A stretch of DNA of 33,233 nucleotides from assembly GCA_913060515.1 (NCBI GenBank), contig CAJXRZ010000071.1, positions 1 to 33,233 on the forward strand. Direction: 5' to 3'. Positions 8,049 through 16,144 of the stretch are shown here, in pieces; the first letter of the stretch is position 1, and each line of letters begins with the position of its first letter. The position numbers were made by a program, and so were the translations under genes. Origin of the DNA: an uncultured Pseudomonadota bacterium. Its GTDB lineage: Bacteria; Myxococcota_A; UBA796; CAJQPC01. The notes under the pieces are model-generated. The model made no database searches. It worked only from the letters and a program-made list of their open reading frames with translations, and was not told the origin of the DNA.

Positions 8049-9815
8049 TTAGGGCGCCACCGTCACGTTGACCGATGCGCTCCAGGCGGTGTCGGTGCCG
8101 TCGCTGACCTGAATCTGGCAGCTGAACAAGTCCCCAGCGACCGTGTTGCTCGCGGCGATGCTGTCCCCACTCAAGCTCACGCTCAAGGTGCTGCCCCCGT
8201 AGCTTCGGCCATTCTTGAACCACTGGACGCTGTAGCTGAGGGCGTCGCCGTCAATGTCCGTGGATGCAGTGTCCAGGGAACAGAGCAGGTCTTCCCCTTC
8301 CGTCGCGCTGCTGTTGACGCTGGCCACCGGTGCGCTTGGGGCCGTGTTGGAGACCACCACCGCGCTCGAGGCCATGCTGTTGCTGTCCGTGCCGTCGCTC
8401 ACGGTGGCCGTGCAGCCCACGCTCTGGCCCTTGGTGAAGCTGCCGCTCAGGGTGTCTTGGTCCAAGCCCAAGCTCACCCCGTCCACGCTCCAGTCGTAGG
8501 ACCAGGTCAAGGTGTCCTCGGTGTCGGCGTCGGTGGCCGAGGCGCTGCAAGTCAGCTCGCTGTCCGCGTACACGGTGCTCGTTCCCAGGAGCACGCCCGA
8601 GATCACCGGCACCGCGTTCTGAATCACCACCGCGTTGGAGGTCACCGCCAAGCCCAAGGTGCGTCCGTCGTCCGGCTGGACCAAGCACTCCACCGTCTGA
8701 CCCTTGGCGAAGTCCTGGGGGTCCAGGACCTCTCCGTTGCGGGTGATGCTCACCCCATCCACCTTCCAAGAGTAGGCAAAAAACAGGGCATCTGAGTCCG
8801 CGTCCGTGGCCAGACCCGGGGTGCAGCTCAGAGACTGCTCGCGGCTTGCAGGCTCTGGACCCAAGGTGGCCATGTCCAAGGTGGGCACTGCGTTTCCGAT
8901 GGTGGTCGTAGCCGAGGCCGTCTCTCCAATGCGGGCGCCATCTGTGGGTGTGACCTGCACCTCCCAGAGCTGGTCGCGAAGGAGGCGGTTGGCAGGCACC
9001 GTCTCGCTGCGCAGGCCGGAGTCCTGTCCGTCCACAAACCACTTGTAGCTGTAGAGGACCTTCTCCCCTTCGGGATCCACACCCTCTTCCAAAATGAGGG
9101 CTTCCAACCCAGCGGCCGCGGTAGCCAGCTCCGGGTTGATTCCGACAACGGGGCTGCTGGGGGCACCGTCGACGAGAACGCGCACCTCGGACTCGGCGTA
9201 CAGCCCCATGGGGTCAACCACGCGCAGGGTCAGGCTGTGCAAGCCAGGCTCAGGAGCCGCGATGCTCAGATCCAGCTCACCGTAGGAATCCGGGTTCATC
9301 CAGCCAAGCTCGATCTCGCCATCCAAAATCCACACCGCCTCGAGCAGCTCAGGACCGTCCTCAGCGTCTCGGGCGGTTCCACGAAGCACCAAGTCCACAG
9401 CGTCCAGGATGCTGTCTTCGATGGGGTGGGTGATCTCGGCCACGGGCGGGGTGCCCACGCTGTAGAGCAGCTCTTGCTCGCAGGAGCTCCCCGAGGGATG
9501 CGTGGCCAAGAGCTGGATGCGGTGGGTGCCGGTGGACAAGTCCTGGCAGGCCCAAGTAAAGCTGCCATCCGGGTTGACATGGGCGCTGCCAAGCTCTCCA
9601 TCCAGATCGCTGCTCAAGACCAAGTCCAGGTCTTCAGGCTGGCCGCTGAGCTCCCAGATCTCCCCCTGGACCTCCAGGGTTTGTCCAAACTCTCCAAAAG
9701 TGCCGCTCTCTGGAGTCAGAAACGCGCACTCCATCCCGGCACCCTCAAGCTCCTCTAAAAGAGCCTGCTCATCGACACATGCGAGCAGCGAGAGTAGGAG
9801 GGGAGCAAGGGACAT
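8049..9815 (-). CDS. Exported lipoprotein with tandem PKD/Ig-like domains
   Basis: A 588-residue cell-surface protein. The start at ATG 9815 gives a short signal peptide with lipobox LLAC (MSLAPLLLSLLAC, Cys13) and an AGGTGG ribosome-binding site; a GTG three codons earlier is also in frame. The mature protein begins with an acidic stretch and then a series of roughly 90-100 residue beta-rich units, with blocks such as VDPEGEKVLYSYKWFVDG, DADSDALFFAYSWKVDG, DADTEDTLTWSYDWSVDG and DIDGDALSYSVQWFKNG. Each unit ends with a DG(R/T)xxxxxxxSxxVxxxNxxP linker. This pattern (D-x-D-x-D followed by W-x-V/F-DG) is typical of PKD/Ig-like repeats in extracellular bacterial proteins. Single cysteines near the LTC or LLC strands suggest disulphides within units. 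No catalytic domain is seen; a structural or adhesive role is inferred. Confidence 0.83.
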   Translation of the reverse strand: MSLAPLLLSLLACVDEQALLEELEGAGMECAFLTPESGTFGEFGQTLEVQGEIWELSGQPEDLDLVLSSDLDGELGSAHVNPDGSFTWACQDLSTGTHRIQLLATHPSGSSCEQELLYSVGTPPVAEITHPIEDSILDAVDLVLRGTARDAEDGPELLEAVWILDGEIELGWMNPDSYGELDLSIAAPEPGLHSLTLRVVDPMGLYAESEVRVLVDGAPSSPVVGINPELATAAAGLEALILEEGVDPEGEKVLYSYKWFVDGQDSGLRSETVPANRLLRDQLWEVQVTPTDGARIGETASATTTIGNAVPTLDMATLGPEPASREQSLSCTPGLATDADSDALFFAYSWKVDGVSITRNGEVLDPQDFAKGQTVECLVQPDDGRTLGLAVTSNAVVIQNAVPVISGVLLGTSTVYADSELTCSASATDADTEDTLTWSYDWSVDGVSLGLDQDTLSGSFTKGQSVGCTATVSDGTDSNSMASSAVVVSNTAPSAPVASVNSSATEGEDLLCSLDTASTDIDGDALSYSVQWFKNGRSYGGSTLSVSLSGDSIAASNTVAGDLFSCQIQVSDGTDTAWSASVNVTVAP

Positions 9816-10248
9816 GGGGACCACCTGCGGTTACCTGGCCAGGAACTTGAGACTATTTTACTTTCACTCGTCTTACAGGGGCTTGCGCACGTGGGAATAA
9901 AGAAGAGGGGGGTCAGAACTGGGCAAAAAAGCCCAGCTTCCACGTTGCTTTTTTCAGGGTGTTGACGCGTCGATACGCAGTTGCCGCATGGGTAGAGCTG
10001 ACGCAGAAGATCGCCCTCTGTCAGGGGTGGGATCTGGGGCGTTTTGCCGCAGGCCGAGGGCATCGCGTCGCCGCAGACCTGCGCCGTGTTGGCGCCAAAC
10101 TGACCCCACTGGACACCTTCCCTTCTCTCGTTCTGCACAGAGACCCAGGGGCATCAGCACCCCGGGCCAAGCCGAGGCGTAGGATCGGCGAAGGGTCCGA
10201 TGAGGCGAGCGAGCAACTACACTAGACAAAATCGAGGGAGCCGCGCAT
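9816..10248. other. Intergenic region between divergent lipoprotein and caspase genes
   Basis: 433 bases without a convincing gene. The two flanking genes diverge, so promoters for both must lie here. On the minus strand a TAAAAT hexamer (within GTAAAATAG, about 9855-9863) could be a -10 box for the lipoprotein, but no good -35 box was found. Small frames on both strands have no ribosome-binding site or family resemblance. The 9919-9936 hairpin is listed separately. Confidence 0.6.
9919..9936. terminator. Hairpin with A6 loop, weak terminator or attenuator candidate
   Basis: CTGGGC-AAAAAA-GCCCAG is a perfect 6-bp inverted repeat with a six-A loop. A T6 run lies downstream at 9949-9954 on the plus strand, 12 bases after the stem, which is too far for a canonical intrinsic terminator. 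No gene ends here, so attenuation of the caspase transcript or a protein-binding site is as likely as termination. Confidence 0.3.
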
Positions 10249-11439
10249 ATGACCGAGACCCAGTCCAAGCTCACTGCCGGTCCGCCCCCCGTTCAAGTGG
10301 CGGCCCCCCCTAGCGACCACCTGACCGATCCCCTGGCTTCGGCGAGTGCGACCCCTCAAGCGGGAAACAGCCAGCGCCAAGTGAGCAGCCACCAGGCCAA
10401 TCACACCGTGCGCGGCGGCCCAGGTGACAAGAAGAAGCACAAGCCTGGAGACGATGGGGTCTCCATGGATGGCGAGGTCGGAACAGCAAAGGGCGTGGAG
10501 CTGGCCGAGCGCTTCGGCGGCTCCCACAGCAGCCTGAGCGGACTGGGCTCCGTGGATGTGCCTTTCACCATGCCCTACGAGGGCGAAGGCAGCGCCGACA
10601 TCTTCACGAGCACCGCCAAGTGGGCCAACGCCGCCGACGCCTACTCCACCAGCAAAGAGTTCGCCAAGCGCCTTCCAGACGTTCGTGAGCGCTACGGCTC
10701 CCAAGAGGAAGCCTGGGGCCAAGCGCAGCTCCACGATCACAATATGGGGGGTAGCCACTACAAGATGGGGAGCAAAAAGTACTCGCGGGGGGCCAAGCGC
10801 GCCGTCGTGGTCGGCAACTCGGACTACAAAAGGAAGACCTACTTGCCGCTGGCGAAGGCGGCCGCCGAGAAGGCGGGCGACAAGCGCGATGAGTTCCTGG
10901 TGGCCGACCTCGGAGGGGCCGGCCGAGACGCCAAGACCGTCGCCGGCATCTACAAGGGGCTTGGCTTTGACGTCATCGAGCACAGCGATCAGGAGTCCAG
11001 CTCCCTGAGCAAGACCCTACAAGGAGCCGAAGAAGGCCTGGTGGAAGGCGACGAGCTGCTGATCTACTATGCGGGCCACGGCACCACGACCGGCCTGATC
11101 GGCGCCGAGGCCAACCGCCTTGTGACCAAGAACAACGACTGGGGGCCCTCCGTCGTGCCCTTCGCTGCGGCTCTAGACGCCGTCATCGCCGCAAAGATGG
11201 GCAACTTCCACGTCACGGTGGTCTTGGACGCCTGCAACTCAGGTGGAGCCACAGCCGACCTGAAGGACCAGGGCGCGGAGCTGGGGGCCGCAGAGCCGCA
11301 CCAGATCAACCTGGCCGAGGAGGCCCTGCGGGACAACGACGGCGAAATGAAGAAAGCCTCAAAACAGCTGAACTTCACCGGGCAGCTCTTCAACAAGTGG
11401 AGCGAAAAAGCCGCCGAGCGGCTGCCCGGATCAAAGTGA
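10249..11439 (+). CDS. Caspase-like cysteine protease (metacaspase/orthocaspase, peptidase C14 fold)
   Basis: A 396-residue protein with a caspase-fold domain at about residues 182-335. It begins with AVVVGNSDY, followed by DLGGAGRDAKTVAGIYKGLGFDV. The catalytic His277 is in YYAGHG and the catalytic Cys329 is in LDACNSGG. Both catalytic residues are intact, so the protease is expected to be active, with basic or acidic P1 specificity unknown. The first 180 residues are low in hydrophobic content and rich in Pro, Gln, Lys and Gly, with no signal peptide; they could be a prodomain or regulatory segment. The start at ATG 10249 has a GAGGGAG ribosome-binding site. It stands alone, facing the Coq4-like gene with 1 base between stops. 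Bacterial caspases act in abortive infection, stress death and development; no NACHT, WD40, TPR or phage-sensor partner is visible here. Confidence 0.9.
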   Translation: MTETQSKLTAGPPPVQVAAPPSDHLTDPLASASATPQAGNSQRQVSSHQANHTVRGGPGDKKKHKPGDDGVSMDGEVGTAKGVELAERFGGSHSSLSGLGSVDVPFTMPYEGEGSADIFTSTAKWANAADAYSTSKEFAKRLPDVRERYGSQEEAWGQAQLHDHNMGGSHYKMGSKKYSRGAKRAVVVGNSDYKRKTYLPLAKAAAEKAGDKRDEFLVADLGGAGRDAKTVAGIYKGLGFDVIEHSDQESSSLSKTLQGAEEGLVEGDELLIYYAGHGTTTGLIGAEANRLVTKNNDWGPSVVPFAAALDAVIAAKMGNFHVTVVLDACNSGGATADLKDQGAELGAAEPHQINLAEEALRDNDGEMKKASKQLNFTGQLFNKWSEKAAERLPGSK

Positions 11440-11440
11440 A

Positions 11441-12097
11441 TCAAGCCGCAGCGCGAGCAGGCGCCTCCACCCCAAGCTCTGCCCGGAGCTGATCGAGGGG
11501 CTGAGACCACCGCTTGGCCCAGGGCACGCCAAAGAGGTGCGGCGTGCGCCGGCCCAAGGCCCAGCCTCGACTGATCTCATCCATGCGCACCTCGCGCTCC
11601 TCCCACTCAAAGAGAAGGGTGTTGAGCAAGCCGGCGGCCAGCAGGGCGATTCCCAATCGGGTCGGGAACTGCGCGGCGTTGAAGGCCTGCAAGCCCAGCT
11701 CACCGGCCGTGTCCGTTCCAAAGCCAGTGACCACATGCCAGATGTCGTGCACCTCGTGCAGGTGGGCGAAGGTGTAGGAGACCGGGTCGTTGGCTGGGAG
11801 CACGGGTATCGCCGCGGGATCCAAGCCCGCGCTGCGCATGTGGGCGGCAAAGGCCTGGCCCAAGGAGCCTTCCGGAAGCAAGGCCAGCGCCTCCAGGTCG
11901 ATGGCCCCCACCCTGGGACGCTGCGCCAGCGCTCGGGCCCCTCGGGCGCTCTTGGCGAAGTGCTCCGCCATGGGGGCGATGAATTCGGGGTCATCAAAGC
12001 CGGCAACAAAGGCCAGGATGTCATCGAGCTTGGAGAGGTCCCGCACCACCTTGGTGAAGTGACGGAAGAAGCGGAGGAGGAGCAGGGCACGGCGCAT
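11441..12097 (-). CDS. Coq4-family protein
   Basis: A 218-residue protein matching the Coq4 family, which in eukaryotes supports ubiquinone biosynthesis. The signature HDxxH-x11-E metal site is present: EVHDIWHVVTGFGTDTAGELG, with His117, Asp118, His121 and Glu133 in this numbering. The start is placed at ATG 12097 because an alternative GTG at 12151 would put the start inside the palindromic operator. It is transcribed away from the TetR gene, with that operator between them, so it is the most likely direct TetR target. Members of this family in bacteria sit in varied contexts, and a function in quinone synthesis is not proven by the sequence; a lipid- or quinone-binding/hydroxylation role is the cautious reading. 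Its stop is 1 base from the convergent caspase stop. Confidence 0.85.
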   Translation of the reverse strand: MRRALLLLRFFRHFTKVVRDLSKLDDILAFVAGFDDPEFIAPMAEHFAKSARGARALAQRPRVGAIDLEALALLPEGSLGQAFAAHMRSAGLDPAAIPVLPANDPVSYTFAHLHEVHDIWHVVTGFGTDTAGELGLQAFNAAQFPTRLGIALLAAGLLNTLLFEWEEREVRMDEISRGWALGRRTPHLFGVPWAKRWSQPLDQLRAELGVEAPARAAA

Positions 12098-12110
12098 GTT
12101 GGATCCAAAA

Positions 12111-12151
12111 GTGAGCGTTTGTTCATGTTTAAGATATGAACAAATGCTCAC
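12111..12151. promoter_or_regulatory. 41-bp palindrome, probable TetR operator
   Basis: The left arm GTGAGCGTTTGTTCATGTTT pairs with the right arm, whose reverse complement begins GTGAGCATTTGTTCATATCT; only a few of the 20 positions differ. It lies in the 84-base gap between the divergent Coq4-like gene (start 12097) and the TetR gene (start 12182), and it is AT-rich in a GC-rich region. This is the standard place and form for a TetR-family operator, and it would control both genes. Confidence 0.85.
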
Positions 12152-12181
12152 CTTTCCAACTCGCGTTCACCTGGAGCTCTC

Positions 12182-12847
12182 ATGCCTCAGTCAGACACCA
12201 AAAAGCCCCGTAGAACGCCACGTCAGCAGCGCTCCCAAGAGACGGTCGAGGTGATCCTACAGGCCACCGCTCAGGTTTTGGCCGAACACGGCTACGCCAA
12301 ATCGAGCACCAACCGCATCGCGAAGCGGGCCGGGGTCAGTGTGGGCTCGCTTTACCAGTACTTCCCCAACAAAGACGCCCTGTTTCAGGCCTTGATCGAG
12401 CGCCACGTGAGCGCCCAAAACGATGCCTTCTCTGCGCTCTTTTCAATCTCTCTCGGCAGTCCTCCGCCGGTGCTCATCACCCAAGCCGTGCGCGCTCTGG
12501 TGGCCTCGCATCAGGTCCAGCCCGAGCTGCACCTGCTCTTGATCAGCCAGCTCGGGGGGCTGGAGCAGGCAGCGGAATTGCTCACTCTGGATACCCGAGC
12601 AATCCAGGCCCTGGAGGCCTACTTTCGGGTGCAATCCAAGTCGCTGCGTCCCATGGAGAATCCCCGCCTCGTCGCCGAGGTCATCGTGTTCGCGGTCGAG
12701 GCCGTGGTGCACCGCAGCTTGATGGAGCGGCCGGACAAGCTGGACGACCCCGCTGTTGAGCGAGAGTTGATTCGGCTTGTGGAGGGCTACCTGCTTCCTG
12801 GCACGGCACCTGCAGTCCAAGGAGTAGAGCCCCCGGAGACCCCATGA
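12182..12847 (+). CDS. TetR/AcrR-family transcriptional regulator
   Basis: A 221-residue repressor-type regulator. The N-terminal DNA-binding domain covers about residues 14-72, with the helix-turn-helix in TNRIAKRAGVSVGSLYQYFP followed by the family NKDALFQAL block. The rest is the ligand-binding/dimerisation part. The start ATG at 12182 has GGAG about 8 bases upstream. It probably binds the 41-bp palindrome just upstream, repressing itself and the divergent Coq4-like gene. The last 4 bases overlap the start of the FGE-like gene (ATGA), so it is co-translated with an exported protein, an uncommon arrangement for a TetR regulator. The ligand is unknown; a lipid-like or hydrophobic compound would fit the Coq4 link. 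Confidence 0.93.
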   Translation: MPQSDTKKPRRTPRQQRSQETVEVILQATAQVLAEHGYAKSSTNRIAKRAGVSVGSLYQYFPNKDALFQALIERHVSAQNDAFSALFSISLGSPPPVLITQAVRALVASHQVQPELHLLLISQLGGLEQAAELLTLDTRAIQALEAYFRVQSKSLRPMENPRLVAEVIVFAVEAVVHRSLMERPDKLDDPAVERELIRLVEGYLLPGTAPAVQGVEPPETP

Positions 12848-13509
12848 TTTCGCCCTCCAAATCTATCCTGCCGCACATCCTGCTTGGATCCGTCGTCCTG
12901 CTGGCCCCGCTCGTGAGTCCGGCCGCTGGGCAGACCGAGACCGGTCCCAGTCTGCGGGAGACCAAGACCGGCATGGTCTGGGTGTGGATGTCCGGGGGAC
13001 CCTTCGTCTACGGCTGCCCAGGCGGCGACTGCGAACGCCCGACCCAAGCGCCCCCTCAGGCTGTGCACCTGCCCGGATTTTGGATGGGCCGCGGCCGGGT
13101 GACCGTGGCCGAGTACCAGGCCTGCGTGGCAGACGGTGCCTGCTCGGCTCCAAGCGGGGAACGCTGGTGCCACAACACCCAGCCCAGCTCTCCGGTGACC
13201 TGCGTGGCCTACCCCCAGGCCGAGGCCTTCTGCTCGTGGGTGGGCGGTGCACTCCCAACGGAGCTGCAGTGGGAGTTCGCTGCGGACGCTGGGTACAACA
13301 TGAACTGGGAGTACGGCGTGGACTTCAACGGCCACAGCCACGGGGCCACAGAGTGGGCCATCCCCTCCGCCCCCTTCCCTCAGGGCCACATGGCCGCCCG
13401 AGGTGGCGAGCCGGACATGGAGCCGATGTACAACTCGGACCGAGGTTCGGCGACCCCGGAGCTGCAGACGGGGAACATCGGATTTCGCTGCGTGCGTGGG
13501 ACGCCCTAA
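12844..13509 (+). CDS. Exported FGE/SUMF1-like domain protein, shortened
   Basis: A 221-residue protein with a signal peptide (hydrophobic residues about 9-28, cleavage near AAGQ) and then a compact formylglycine-generating-enzyme-sulfatase-like domain. Recognisable blocks are GFWMGRGRVTVAEYQACV, PVTCVAYPQAEAFCSWVGG, LPTELQWEFAA and the terminal GNIGFRCVR. The segment between LPTELQWEFAA and the C-terminal block is much shorter than in true FGE, where most of the active site lies. Catalysis is therefore doubtful, and a structural or carbohydrate/ligand-binding role is more likely, as for many exported FGE-like proteins of this kind of bacterium. There are several extra cysteines (GCPGGDCE, ACVADGACS, GERWC) suited to disulphides outside the cytoplasm. 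It overlaps the TetR gene by 4 bases. Confidence 0.8.
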   Translation: MISPSKSILPHILLGSVVLLAPLVSPAAGQTETGPSLRETKTGMVWVWMSGGPFVYGCPGGDCERPTQAPPQAVHLPGFWMGRGRVTVAEYQACVADGACSAPSGERWCHNTQPSSPVTCVAYPQAEAFCSWVGGALPTELQWEFAADAGYNMNWEYGVDFNGHSHGATEWAIPSAPFPQGHMAARGGEPDMEPMYNSDRGSATPELQTGNIGFRCVRGTP

Positions 13510-13548
13510 AGCGCCCTGGGCCGCAACATCGGGGGCACGCTGACCCCA

Positions 13549-15243
13549 TTGAACATGTTCCTCCTCCTGGCCTGCATCGAGACCGGCGTTCAAGACCGCG
13601 TCGCCGACCCGGATCCAGGCACGGTCACACCCCAAGACACAGCCTTGGACGCCGAGTGTCCCGAGACCCAGCCGGTGGCTCCCACCGTCACCACCGCCGA
13701 GTGCCAGCGCCCACCCCGCGGCCACACCCCGCCGACCCTGGCCTGGGAGGTCTCCAGCTTCCTGCACAAGCCTGCCGCCAAGATGGTGATGATGACGCCG
13801 GTGGCTGCTGAAAACCGGGTCTGGTTTGTCAGCTTTGAAGGACGCTCTTGGTACAAGGGCGGCGTACTGCGCGCTCTGGACGGGGCCACCGGCGAGGTCC
13901 TCGTCTCCATCGCAAACAGCGAGCTCGAGGGCAGCTCGGGTCTGGCGCTGGGCGACTTGGACGGCGACGGCACCCTGGAGGTCGTGGGCATCAGCACCAC
14001 CGGCCAGGCCATCGCATTTGACTGGCAGGGCAGCGAGCTCTGGCGCTCTCAGGCCTTCGCCAGCGACGTGGGCTACTCGGCCAACCCCACCCTCGCCGAC
14101 CTGGACGGTGACGGCACCCTCGAGGTCCTGATCGGCCGCGGGGTGGTCTCTCACACCGGCGAGACACTGGGCATCGGCAGCTTGGGCAAGGGAACCCCCG
14201 GCAGCTACGGCGCCACCCCGGTGGCCGCAGACCTGGACGGTGATGGCACTCTGGAGGTGCTCGTTGGCGACGGCGCCTTCGATGCCCAAGGCAACACCCT
14301 CTGGTCCTTGGAGGCCTCCGACGGCTTTGTGGGCGTGGGGGACGTGGACGGCGACGGCAGCGATGAGGTGGTGGTCTCCGGCGGCGGCAAGCTGAGGGTT
14401 CAAACCGCAGAAGGCGTGCGCTGGAGTGTGGACCTGCCCGGCGCTCAGTCCACCCAAGGCGGGCCCCCAACCTTGGCAGACCTGGACGGCGACGGCGCCC
14501 ACGAGATCGCTGTAAGCGCTGGCGCAGCCCTCTCGGTCTTCGATGGCTCCGGCAGCCTACTCTGGGAGGTAGAGACCCAAGACTCCTCCACGGGAATCAC
14601 GGCCCTGAGCGCCTTCGATCTCTCCGGCGATGGCACCCCAGAGCTCATCCTCGCCGACGAGGTCGCTGTGCGCGCCTTCGGTCCCGATGGCGCCCTGCTC
14701 TGGACCTACGAGAACCACGGCAACTGGACCACGGTGGAGTACGCCACCTTCGCGGACATCGACAGCGATGGGCACGCCGAGCTGATGGTGGCCCGCTCCG
14801 AGAACCCCAATGACCCCGAGCGCAGCTACACCGGTCTCGCCGTCTTGGAGTCTCCGAGCTGGCCCCAGGGGCCCTTGGCCTGGCCTCAGCACGCCCTGAG
14901 CGCAGGGGATGGCAGCTTCCGGGCCTGGCCCGGCCTGTCCTCGCCTGGGGTGGATCTGGATCTGCGTTTTCAGGCGGTCTGCGAGCTGGAGTGCGGGGAG
15001 CGCGTGATCGGCGAGGTGATCCTGGCCAACTACGGCACCATGAGCGCCCAGTCCGGCAGCGTGACCTTGTGGGACGGCCAAGAGATCCTGCAGCAGTGGT
15101 TCCACCCGGGGCTCGATCCTGGAGCAGGGGTGGCCTACGCCTTTGAGGTGGAGGCCGGGGTGCAACCCACCCTGACCCGAAGCGCGGACCCCTTGGATTG
15201 CCAGGAGGCGGAGGACATCCCGAGCCCTGGCTGGTGCCTCTGA
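13549..15243 (+). CDS. FG-GAP/VCBS-repeat lipoprotein
   Basis: A 564-residue exported protein built mainly of FG-GAP-type beta-propeller repeats with calcium-binding motifs of the form DLDGDGTLEV: about 138-147, then at roughly 60-residue steps (LADLDGDGTLEVLIG, AADLDGDGTLEVLVG, VGDVDGDGSDEVVVS, LADLDGDGAHEIAVS, FDLSGDGTPELILA, FADIDSDGHAELMVA). The signal is very short, with lipobox LLLAC (MNMFLLLAC). The start is TTG at 13549 or ATG at 13555; neither has a strong ribosome-binding site. After the propeller, residues about 465-564 form a CARDB-like cysteine-containing domain (CELECGERVIGEVILANYGTM). It lies 39 bases after the FGE-like gene and in the same reading frame, separated by a single TAA. 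A surface-binding role is inferred. Confidence 0.85.
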   Translation: MNMFLLLACIETGVQDRVADPDPGTVTPQDTALDAECPETQPVAPTVTTAECQRPPRGHTPPTLAWEVSSFLHKPAAKMVMMTPVAAENRVWFVSFEGRSWYKGGVLRALDGATGEVLVSIANSELEGSSGLALGDLDGDGTLEVVGISTTGQAIAFDWQGSELWRSQAFASDVGYSANPTLADLDGDGTLEVLIGRGVVSHTGETLGIGSLGKGTPGSYGATPVAADLDGDGTLEVLVGDGAFDAQGNTLWSLEASDGFVGVGDVDGDGSDEVVVSGGGKLRVQTAEGVRWSVDLPGAQSTQGGPPTLADLDGDGAHEIAVSAGAALSVFDGSGSLLWEVETQDSSTGITALSAFDLSGDGTPELILADEVAVRAFGPDGALLWTYENHGNWTTVEYATFADIDSDGHAELMVARSENPNDPERSYTGLAVLESPSWPQGPLAWPQHALSAGDGSFRAWPGLSSPGVDLDLRFQAVCELECGERVIGEVILANYGTMSAQSGSVTLWDGQEILQQWFHPGLDPGAGVAYAFEVEAGVQPTLTRSADPLDCQEAEDIPSPGWCL

Positions 15244-15255
15244 ACTGGTGGGCGT

Positions 15256-15999
15256 TCAGATCCCCGGAAAGCGCGGGTCGCCGGCCACGCGCAGCACGAG
15301 CTCCAGATGGGCTGGAGGGGCAGGCGGCAGGCGGTGGAGGGTGGACCGGGCCACACCCAGAGACTGAGCCAGGTGGGCGATGGGTGCATCGGAGAGCGCC
15401 ACAGTGCACTGCATCCACAGTCGCCTCGCCCGACCCCGCTGCTTCATCGCACCCAGCGGTGTCCGCGTCACTTCAGAGACCGCGGCTTGAAGCGCCCACC
15501 GGTCCACGGCTCCGCTCGCCATCGGCAACGCGGTGCCCTGGACCTGGGTGCTCGGGTCGGCGGAGACGTAGCGATGCAGGCGCTGGGGATTCCACGACAC
15601 CTTCACCACGGGCTCCAAGCTGAGACCGACGCGGTCTCGATAGGTGGACCAAGGCCAAGCCAGAGGGTCGTTGACAAGGGTCGCCCGACAGGGGTTCAGG
15701 TGGATGTAGCGCCCATCCCGCCGCACCTTCAGCTCCCCCTCTGCCCAGGTCGGGGGCGGCAGCGGCGCGAAGAGCGGGCCTGTGTGCCCGCGCTGACAGT
15801 TGAGCCAGCGGGCATAGCCGGCCAAGGCTTGGTTCAATCCGGGCTGCTTGCGCGGATGCTGCAAGTGGATGTGGTTGGGCATCAAACAGAGAGCACTCAA
15901 GCCAGGCGTGGCCGCCACCAGAGTGCGCCAGAGGCCCGCGGCCTGAGCGGGACTGTGGAAGAGCAAGCCTTGGCGGGCGCGGGCGACGTAGTGGTACAT
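15256..15999 (-). CDS. RAYT-like (REP-associated) Y1 transposase-family protein
   Basis: A 247-residue protein of the IS200-like Y1/HUH nuclease fold in the single-copy RAYT style. The HUH motif is LMPNHIHL (His43 and His45), the candidate nucleophile is Tyr62 in GYARWLN, and the conserved YIHLNPCRATLV-x-WPWSTY block follows. The C-terminus has an added helix-turn-helix-like piece (LAQSLGVARSTLHRL). The start at ATG 15999 is tentative: the frame is open upstream to 16116 and the upstream residues include an LPG that family members often have near the N-terminus. No insertion-sequence ends flank it. The cluster of hairpins directly upstream (16064-16298) is what a REP-type substrate of such an enzyme would look like. 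It ends 12 bases from the convergent FG-GAP gene. Confidence 0.8.
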   Translation of the reverse strand: MYHYVARARQGLLFHSPAQAAGLWRTLVAATPGLSALCLMPNHIHLQHPRKQPGLNQALAGYARWLNCQRGHTGPLFAPLPPPTWAEGELKVRRDGRYIHLNPCRATLVNDPLAWPWSTYRDRVGLSLEPVVKVSWNPQRLHRYVSADPSTQVQGTALPMASGAVDRWALQAAVSEVTRTPLGAMKQRGRARRLWMQCTVALSDAPIAHLAQSLGVARSTLHRLPPAPPAHLELVLRVAGDPRFPGI

Positions 16000-16063
16000 G
16001 CCAGCCCATTTGCATGGGCCATGCCAGCCGGGAAGGCCCAGCTCAGCGGACTTCTCGCCGTTC

Positions 16064-16125
16064 GGGTGTCCAGTTTTCGACACCCCGCCGTCAATTTCGA
16101 CACCCGACCCAAGCATCTTGGGTCG
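16064..16125. repeat. Two REP-like hairpins upstream of the RAYT-like gene
   Basis: The first hairpin is GGGTGTC (16064-16070) with GACACCC (16079-16085). The second is a perfect 9-bp stem CGACCCAAG-CAT-CTTGGGTCG at 16105-16125. The string TTTCGACACCC occurs twice in this stretch, around the first hairpin arm and again near 16095. Together they look like palindromic recognition sites of a Y1-type REP nuclease. Confidence 0.6.
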
Positions 16126-16144
16126 AACGCTCCACCCAAGGGAA

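Noticed and set aside
7224-8795. Long plus-strand open frame (523 codons) across the pseudouridine synthase and lipoprotein genes
   Set aside because: It spans two real genes on the other strand and shows no motif; a GC-driven shadow.
9755-10225. Small frames on both strands in the lipoprotein/caspase gap
   Set aside because: No ribosome-binding site, no domain, and no coding-like composition.
12787-14502. Long minus-strand open frame (571 codons) opposite the FGE-like and FG-GAP genes
   Set aside because: It crosses a gene boundary on the opposite strand and has no recognisable domain.
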